From assembly GCF_965225875.1 (NCBI RefSeq), contig NZ_CBDDBS010000001.1:1-64000 (forward strand): a stretch of 64,000 nt of DNA. Reading direction: 5' to 3'. This DNA is from Haliscomenobacter sp965225875 (GTDB lineage Bacteria > Bacteroidota > Bacteroidia > Chitinophagales > Saprospiraceae). The stretch's first letter is position 1, and each line of letters starts with the position of its first letter. A program made the position numbers and the translations under genes. The notes under the pieces were generated by a model. The model saw only the letters and a list, made by a program, of their open reading frames with translations. It was not told where the DNA came from and searched no databases. Below are positions 58,894 through 64,000 of this stretch, one piece after another.

Positions 58894-60681
58894 TTATTTA
58901 CCCATAATAATTTCCACCCGGCGGTTTTTGGCCCGACCAGCTGGGGTGTCATTGGATACAAGTGGGTTACTGGCACCGTGCGCGAACACCGTTACCCTCC
59001 CTTCCGGGAAGTTATTGGCGGATTTGTTTTCCAACCAGGACTTGATCGCAAAAGCACGACGCTCCGACAGTTTCAGGTTAGCAGAAGGGTCACCAACGTT
59101 GTCGGTATGGCCATGTACTTCCACTTTCAAGTTGCTGGCGATGACCAGGTCGTTGAACAATTGCTCCATCACTACCTTAGCTGCTGGAGTAAACTCTGCG
59201 CTACCCGAAGCAAATTCGATGGCCCAGGATTTTTTACTCACTGTTTCACGGATGTTGTCATCGGCATTGAACTCATTTTCATCCGCACTGGCAATGTCGC
59301 TACCGGCACGAGCGAGTACACTCTTGAGGAAGCGGGTGTTGATTACCTCTTCCGCACTAGGATAGGAAGGCACCAAATCCGGATACAACTTTTTCACGAT
59401 GTCCCCAAAAGTGGTGTATACAATCTTGATGATGTTGGTACTACCGGGATTGACCCCAAAAATTTCGGCGTTGTCAGCCAGGTTGTTAACCCGAGAACCT
59501 CCCAGCTCAACGGGCAGACCTTTGCGGTCGGTTTCGGTTACCCCTTTGTAGTATTTCTCCCAGTATTCAGCGGTTTCTTCATTGTAAATTTCGGCGCTGA
59601 TTGCCGCTGCTTTTTTAAGGGCTGGGGAGTAAGATTTCACCTGGTCACCACCAATGGCGATACCTTCGATCAGGTTTTCAACGAGGCGAGGATTGTCTTC
59701 CATCCATTTTTTGATGCCAATCAATACACAAGGCATCTGGCTGCGGTATTCCTTGGTCGAAACGATAGAGATTAATCCACCTTTCTTTTTGGCTACCATA
59801 ACGTCACCAGGCGTCCAGGTGGTTACCCCGGTTACACCAACAGTCACTTTTTTGCCCGTACGTTGGCCTTTTTTGACTTCGTCACGCTCTTCGGTATAGC
59901 CATTGATGTACTTTTCAGAAGCATCGATGTAGGTGTCGGCGGCGATGAAGTTCATGGCTTCGGGGTCGTAAGTGGTTTCATCCGCATTGACGGGGATACC
60001 GTTGTCGGAGCACCATTTGATCACGATGTTCCAGTCACCATCCCGCAGTACTGCCGTGGTTACTCCACCCCGGGCTGCCTGGGGATTTTCTTTCCAGGCA
60101 GGTGGGCCCATAAATTTGTCTTCGCCCAAAGAACGACCGCAGGTAAAGACAATCTGAGCGCGGTAGTCAGCACCCAGTTTTTCGAGTTGTGGGTTCACCC
60201 CGGCCAGGAAGGCCGCAGCGCCGTCGCCCATGATGGTTACGAAGTGAGCGCCTTCCCGAGTCTCGGGGTCACTTTTGTAACTTTCGGCGAATTTGACCAA
60301 AGCGGCCTGCATTTGAGACACATCATCCTGACGGGTCATTTTCAGGTTGACCTTTTTGGAAGCCATGATACTTCCTTTGGTGGTTTCTGCGCCACCATTG
60401 GCCAAAATAGCACCCATTTGTGCGTTCCAGGCCCAGTGTAGCCAGCGGATTTCCGGGCTGTTGACATTGGCAGGGGTTGAACTGGGGAGTTCAAGTGGTT
60501 GCACGCTGGTAGCTGCGTTTTTGGGGGCATCAGGTAAGTCTACTTTTTCGATTACAGTTGACTCCTTGGTCGTTCTTTGACCCAGGACGCCCATGTTACC
60601 CAAAATTTTTACACCAGCAAAAATAACGCCCCCGATGACCAGGAGCACGGCGAGTTTGCCTAAAGTGGTTAATCGTGCCAT
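58894..60681 (-). CDS. ABC substrate-binding protein fused to an OmpA peptidoglycan-binding domain
   Basis: A 595-residue inner-membrane-anchored protein. One N-terminal helix (LGKLAVLLVIGGVIFAGVKIL, about 7-27) is followed by a linker and a large periplasmic binding domain (about 75-470: IRWLHWAWNAQMGAILANGG, TYDPEAMNFIAADTY, GVTTWTPGDVMVAKKKGGLISIVST) of the NrtA/SsuA-like type. The final ~110 residues form an OmpA-like domain (AIEFASGSAEFTP, HGHTDNVGDPSANLKLSERRA, NRRVEIIM) with the Asp and Arg that hold diaminopimelate. The protein would tether the substrate receptor to peptidoglycan. First gene of the importer operon. The start is fixed by the membrane anchor. Confidence 0.85.
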   Translation of the reverse strand: MARLTTLGKLAVLLVIGGVIFAGVKILGNMGVLGQRTTKESTVIEKVDLPDAPKNAATSVQPLELPSSTPANVNSPEIRWLHWAWNAQMGAILANGGAETTKGSIMASKKVNLKMTRQDDVSQMQAALVKFAESYKSDPETREGAHFVTIMGDGAAAFLAGVNPQLEKLGADYRAQIVFTCGRSLGEDKFMGPPAWKENPQAARGGVTTAVLRDGDWNIVIKWCSDNGIPVNADETTYDPEAMNFIAADTYIDASEKYINGYTEERDEVKKGQRTGKKVTVGVTGVTTWTPGDVMVAKKKGGLISIVSTKEYRSQMPCVLIGIKKWMEDNPRLVENLIEGIAIGGDQVKSYSPALKKAAAISAEIYNEETAEYWEKYYKGVTETDRKGLPVELGGSRVNNLADNAEIFGVNPGSTNIIKIVYTTFGDIVKKLYPDLVPSYPSAEEVINTRFLKSVLARAGSDIASADENEFNADDNIRETVSKKSWAIEFASGSAEFTPAAKVVMEQLFNDLVIASNLKVEVHGHTDNVGDPSANLKLSERRAFAIKSWLENKSANNFPEGRVTVFAHGASNPLVSNDTPAGRAKNRRVEIIMGK

Positions 60682-61048
60682 AATGAGATAAGGGTTTTCC
60701 GGATTTGCTGCAAGTGGAAATAGTCCACCCGCTTTTCATACGGTTTTTTGTGTTTCAGGGTTGCTGTTTTGTTCCATTTAGTTTTGTTGCAGCTCCCCTT
60801 GATGTCAACAAATATAATCGAAATTCGGAAGGGAAAGCAAAGATTGTCGTTGAGAATACACGGAAAAACGATGGGCTGAAGCAAAAGATCGTTGGAACTG
60901 CCTTTTTGGGCTTAAGCTAATCAAGTCAGCTCCAAGAATCTGACATATCATTAAACAAAATTCTTACTAAAACATTTAAAATACCTAATTTAGCTTTAAA
61001 GTAGTTTGGTAATCAGTCGCCTAATTATTCATCAGAACACTTACACTC
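60682..61048. promoter_or_regulatory. 367-bp divergent intergenic region between the ABC operon and susC
   Basis: No gene seen. It should contain promoters for both directions. The 11-mer CTAATTTAGCT (60985-60995) also occurs in the leader of the first susC (16404-16414), 64 and 104 bp before the respective starts. No TAnnTTTG with correct spacing was found for susC. Confidence 0.4.
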
Positions 61049-63856
61049 ATGCAAAAACTAAAAATCATCCTGTGCTTTTTGTTGGCTTATTGCATTGGGT
61101 CAACCGGGTTTTCCAAAAACACCATACAAAACGATACCACTAAAAACAGTACTGATAGCCTAATATTCCGAGGTGAAGCAATAAACATTCCAACTTCCCT
61201 GAGCCGAATCGGATTCAAGCAATTCAGCCCGGGAAATATTTACAACCCCTTCCAACTTATTCAGGGCAAAATCCCGGGGGTAGTGGTTACCCGCCCTGGA
61301 GGCGACCCCAATGCGGATTTTAAAGTCCAGATTCGGGGCCTTCATTCTGCCATTTATGGTAGGATTTCGGCTTTCCCAACTGCCACTGGTTACAATCAGC
61401 AATTCAACAACAGTGATCCACTGATTGTGGTGGATGGCTTTCCGGGGGTAGCGCTCAATACAATCGACCCCCAGGAAATTGACAACATCACGGTGGTCAA
61501 AGATGCTGCTTCCCTGGCTGCCTATGGCATGCGTGGCGCCAACGGGGTAATCCTGATCAGCAGTAAAAAAGGGGCAAGGAATAAAGGCCTCCAATACCAT
61601 ACCTATCTGGCTATGGACCGTGCCAGCAGACCTGATCTTGGCATCGACGCGGCTACCTATCGCAGCTTGATCGGTAACAATGGTAATTTCCAAGGTGTCA
61701 ATCAGGATTTGGGGGCCAACAACAACTGGTATGAGCTGATCACTCGTACTGGTTTTAGCCAATCCCACAATTTGGCCTATAATGGGACTGCCCTGGGTGC
61801 CGATTATCGCTTCGCTGCGAATTTCCGTGAGATAAATGGCATCGCTCAAAAATCCAGCCTGGACCAAATCAATACTTCCTTTAATTTCCAACGGCCACTC
61901 CAACAAGGCAAGGGAAAACTGGAAGGTATATTTTCCATCAATAACCGCAACAACAATCAGGTCAACCCGGATATTTTCCGCACTGCTGCAGTGATGAACC
62001 CCACTGCCCCAATTTTTTACAGTACTAGCGCCCCTGGCATATACTACCAACCTCAGGCATTTGCACTGTCCAACCCTTTGGGCATCTTGAATTTGCAAAA
62101 TTTTGAAGACACCCATCAAACCATTACCTCCGGGTTAAATCTGGAACTGGCCCTGTTGAAAGGCATCAAGGCCAAAGTGCAGGGTGCTTTTCAACACAAT
62201 GAAGATGGCTATGGCGCCGTAATCGCCAATCAGGGAATTCTCGGAACTCAAGCCGCCGTAAGTTGGGAAGAACGTAAATTGAGCCATTGGTTCACGGATG
62301 CTCAATTACAGGGCGATTGGACCTGGGGCAAACACCGCGTCCAGACCCAATTGGGATATACCTATCAACGTTGGGAGGGTAGAGGAACCCTGCGACAAGA
62401 TTCAATAGTGGGACAAAATCTGCCTACTTATCGCTACCTCATTGATTTTGCAGGAAATCAGGATGAAATCATTGAAGACCCTTACCGGGAAAGTGACGAA
62501 TTGCCTGCGGTTTATTGGCAAGGGCTATACAGTTTGAATGAGCGCTGGTACGCCAGTGCCAGCGTGCGAAGGGAAGGGTTTACTCGTTTGGGAGAAGAAA
62601 AATGGATGATTTACCCTGCGTTCAAATTAGGTGGCTACCTCTTTTCTCCCAATGAAAAACAACACTACCTGAAATTGCAATTTGGCTATGGCCTTACCGG
62701 GAATATTCCGCCCAAGACCTATGCCACTGAAATGATAATTGTGCCCGGAGACCCCATTTACAGCAATGGTGTATTTAAACCCGGCATTCGTTATCCTTAT
62801 GTCCCCAATCCTGATCTGCGCGCTGAACTGCGCAAAGAACTCAATGTAGGGTTGGACTTTGCTTTACTCAACAATCGCCTGCAAGGCCAAGTCCAGGTAT
62901 ACCAAAGCCGTTCTTCTGAGTTGCTCTGGCTATATCGAACTTCTGAAACCAACGGATTCTCCAATGTGTATTTCGAAAATACCATGGCCTTAAAGAATCA
63001 AGGCGTAGAGGTACAGCTGAATTTTTCCGCAATCCAAACCAACAACCTGAGCTGGGAAAGCAACCTGAATCTGGCGCATAATCGAACTACGCTGGACTCT
63101 CCTTTCCCCAGTGCTAGTGTTCAAGGTAATCCCAATCGGCTATTGGTGGGCAATCCAGGGTCTCCGGGTTTTTGTTGCGGCTACCTGCAATTGCTCGAAA
63201 CCGGGAAACCAATCGGGCAGTTCTATACCTACCGCAGTGAAGGTATTGATGCCCAAGGACAATGGAAAACTGTTGACGTCAATGGCGATGGTCAAATCAA
63301 TGAATCGACCGATCGCCAAATCACGGGCAATGCTCAACCCGATCTGACTTTGGGCTGGGACAACACCCTAAAGTGGAAACAATTTACCCTCAATGTATTT
63401 TGGCGAGGTGCTCTTGGGCATGACCTGCTCAATGCCTTTAACCTATTTTACGGCAATCCATCACATTTAAAAAACAACCGGGGCTATAGCATTCCCCAAG
63501 TCGCATTAAGTTCCAAGTTTGCCCAATTGAGAAGCAACACAACCCCTATTTCTGATTATTTTGTTGAAAATGTATCGTTTATGCGCCTGGACAATCTGAG
63601 CATTGCCTACGGTTTCCCACAAAAACCGCAAAAAAAATTCAACCTTAAGCTATACCTGAGTGCGCAAAATTTGTTGACCATCAGCTCATTTACCGGCAAT
63701 GACCCGGAACTGCGCCTGAGCAATATTCAAGAATCCTTAATCCCCGGAATTGTTAATCCAAACTATTGGGGGGTGTCTCGCGATTTGAATGAGTTAGACC
63801 GCGGTCGTTACCCAATTACCCAAACTTTATTATTTGGTGCTGTCCTAAAATTATAA
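61049..63856 (+). CDS. SusC/RagA-type TonB-dependent transporter lacking the usual N-terminal domain
   Basis: Third SusC barrel (935 aa). It has a signal peptide (ILCFLLAYCIGSTGFS), then only ~45 residues before the plug. The carboxypeptidase-regulatory-like domain and the DEVVVTGYG signature of the other two are missing. The plug (about 70-180) has NPFQLIQGKIPGVVVTRPGGDP, VQIRGLHSAIYGR, DPLIVVDGFPG and LAAYGMRGANGVILISSKKG. The barrel ends YPITQTLLFGAVLKL. The N-domain is not essential in SusC proteins. A lipoprotein gene that is probably its SusD partner begins 48 bp downstream. Substrate unknown. Confidence 0.93.
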   Translation: MQKLKIILCFLLAYCIGSTGFSKNTIQNDTTKNSTDSLIFRGEAINIPTSLSRIGFKQFSPGNIYNPFQLIQGKIPGVVVTRPGGDPNADFKVQIRGLHSAIYGRISAFPTATGYNQQFNNSDPLIVVDGFPGVALNTIDPQEIDNITVVKDAASLAAYGMRGANGVILISSKKGARNKGLQYHTYLAMDRASRPDLGIDAATYRSLIGNNGNFQGVNQDLGANNNWYELITRTGFSQSHNLAYNGTALGADYRFAANFREINGIAQKSSLDQINTSFNFQRPLQQGKGKLEGIFSINNRNNNQVNPDIFRTAAVMNPTAPIFYSTSAPGIYYQPQAFALSNPLGILNLQNFEDTHQTITSGLNLELALLKGIKAKVQGAFQHNEDGYGAVIANQGILGTQAAVSWEERKLSHWFTDAQLQGDWTWGKHRVQTQLGYTYQRWEGRGTLRQDSIVGQNLPTYRYLIDFAGNQDEIIEDPYRESDELPAVYWQGLYSLNERWYASASVRREGFTRLGEEKWMIYPAFKLGGYLFSPNEKQHYLKLQFGYGLTGNIPPKTYATEMIIVPGDPIYSNGVFKPGIRYPYVPNPDLRAELRKELNVGLDFALLNNRLQGQVQVYQSRSSELLWLYRTSETNGFSNVYFENTMALKNQGVEVQLNFSAIQTNNLSWESNLNLAHNRTTLDSPFPSASVQGNPNRLLVGNPGSPGFCCGYLQLLETGKPIGQFYTYRSEGIDAQGQWKTVDVNGDGQINESTDRQITGNAQPDLTLGWDNTLKWKQFTLNVFWRGALGHDLLNAFNLFYGNPSHLKNNRGYSIPQVALSSKFAQLRSNTTPISDYFVENVSFMRLDNLSIAYGFPQKPQKKFNLKLYLSAQNLLTISSFTGNDPELRLSNIQESLIPGIVNPNYWGVSRDLNELDRGRYPITQTLLFGAVLKL

Positions 63857-63873
63857 CCAGCGACTAAACCTTA

Positions 63874-63881
63874 TATCTTTG
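63874..63881 (+). promoter_or_regulatory. -7-like box (TATCTTTG) before the lipoprotein gene
   Basis: TAnnTTTG match 23 bp before the ATG at 63904. It may provide additional SusD-partner expression besides read-through from susC. No -33 element. Confidence 0.35.
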
Positions 63882-63903
63882 TAGTTCAAAAGGATTGACC
63901 ATT

Positions 63904-64000
63904 ATGCTGTTTGTGCAACCAAAAGGCCATCTATTGCTGTATCTGTGCCTCTGCTGTGTAGTTTTTTCGTGTCAAAAATCGACTAATCATACACTTTTTA
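63904..64000 (+). CDS. Start of a lipoprotein gene, probably SusD-like (cut by window end)
   Basis: Only the first 32 codons are in the window: a signal peptide rich in Leu/Cys with a lipobox VVFSC followed by QKSTNHTL. Position 48 bp after a susC gene and the lipid signal suggest the SusD partner, but no SusD-specific sequence is visible yet. Confidence 0.6.
   Translation, partial: MLFVQPKGHLLLYLCLCCVVFSCQKSTNHTLF

Noticed and set aside
1..64000. tRNA or rRNA genes in intergenic gaps
   Set aside because: No cloverleaf or TTCGA-type T-loop with matching acceptor stem was seen in any gap read by eye; a tRNAscan run would settle it.

Overview
This 64-kb window looks like chromosomal DNA of a Bacteroidota bacterium, most likely of the Saprospiraceae/Haliscomenobacter type. 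The signs are three SusC/SusD-type outer-membrane nutrient systems, a hybrid two-component regulator, type IX secretion tails on two exported proteins, M56/BlaI regulation, GldM-like domains, and Bacteroidota-type promoters (TAnnTTTG at -7, sometimes with TTTG about 18-19 bp upstream). Shine-Dalgarno sequences are rare. The lineage is inferred from gene content and not proved. I found no rRNA, tRNA, CRISPR array or prophage.

Layout. 1-6.0 kb: a hybrid two-component sensor/regulator (cut by the window edge) downstream of a secreted DUF5060-type glycosidase. 6.3-16.2 kb: exported beta-propeller/TPR protein, formylglycine-generating enzyme, DinB-like protein, M16 protease, Tat-exported Gfo/Idh/MocA oxidoreductase, and a small exported protein overlapping an RNA ligase gene. 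16.5-21.0 kb: first susC-susD pair behind a leader with five TTGCAAA boxes. 21-27 kb: PafA-type phosphatase; blaI-blaR1 cassette with two perfect operators, in which BlaR1 carries GldM-like C-terminal domains; a stand-alone GldM-like protein; an SGNH-like esterase. 27.2-29.4 kb: ATPase + HNH pair resembling the Septu anti-phage system. 29.5-32.1 kb: astacin-like protease, outer-membrane barrel, and a REP-associated (RAYT) transposase that has a palindrome of its own REP type inside its reading frame. 32.2-36.9 kb: second susC-susD pair (minus strand). 37.4-46.9 kb: aspartic protease-PDZ, rplU-rpmA (L27 fused to a helix-hairpin-helix domain), mgsA, DUF2911, epimerase, Rof-like antiterminator, beta-helix lipoprotein, RHH/HNH pair, class D beta-lactamase, steroid-reductase-like membrane protein. 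47.6-50.7 kb: three poorly known genes. 50.7-57.1 kb: ACT-domain protein divergent from aspartokinase, a candidate small RNA, purH, coaX, outer-membrane protein. 57.2-60.7 kb: ABC importer whose binding protein is fused to an OmpA domain. 61-64 kb: third susC and the start of its partner lipoprotein.

The most distinctive feature is two families of intergenic palindromes. Family A is long hairpins whose arms are tandem repeats of short words. They sit mostly right after stop codons, and three share a GGCTACCGC core. Family B is REP-like palindromes with GTAGGGGCG/GGTCGCCC words, found beside and inside the RAYT gene and between genes of two operons. Both probably act in transcript ends or mRNA stability, and family B is probably moved by the RAYT.
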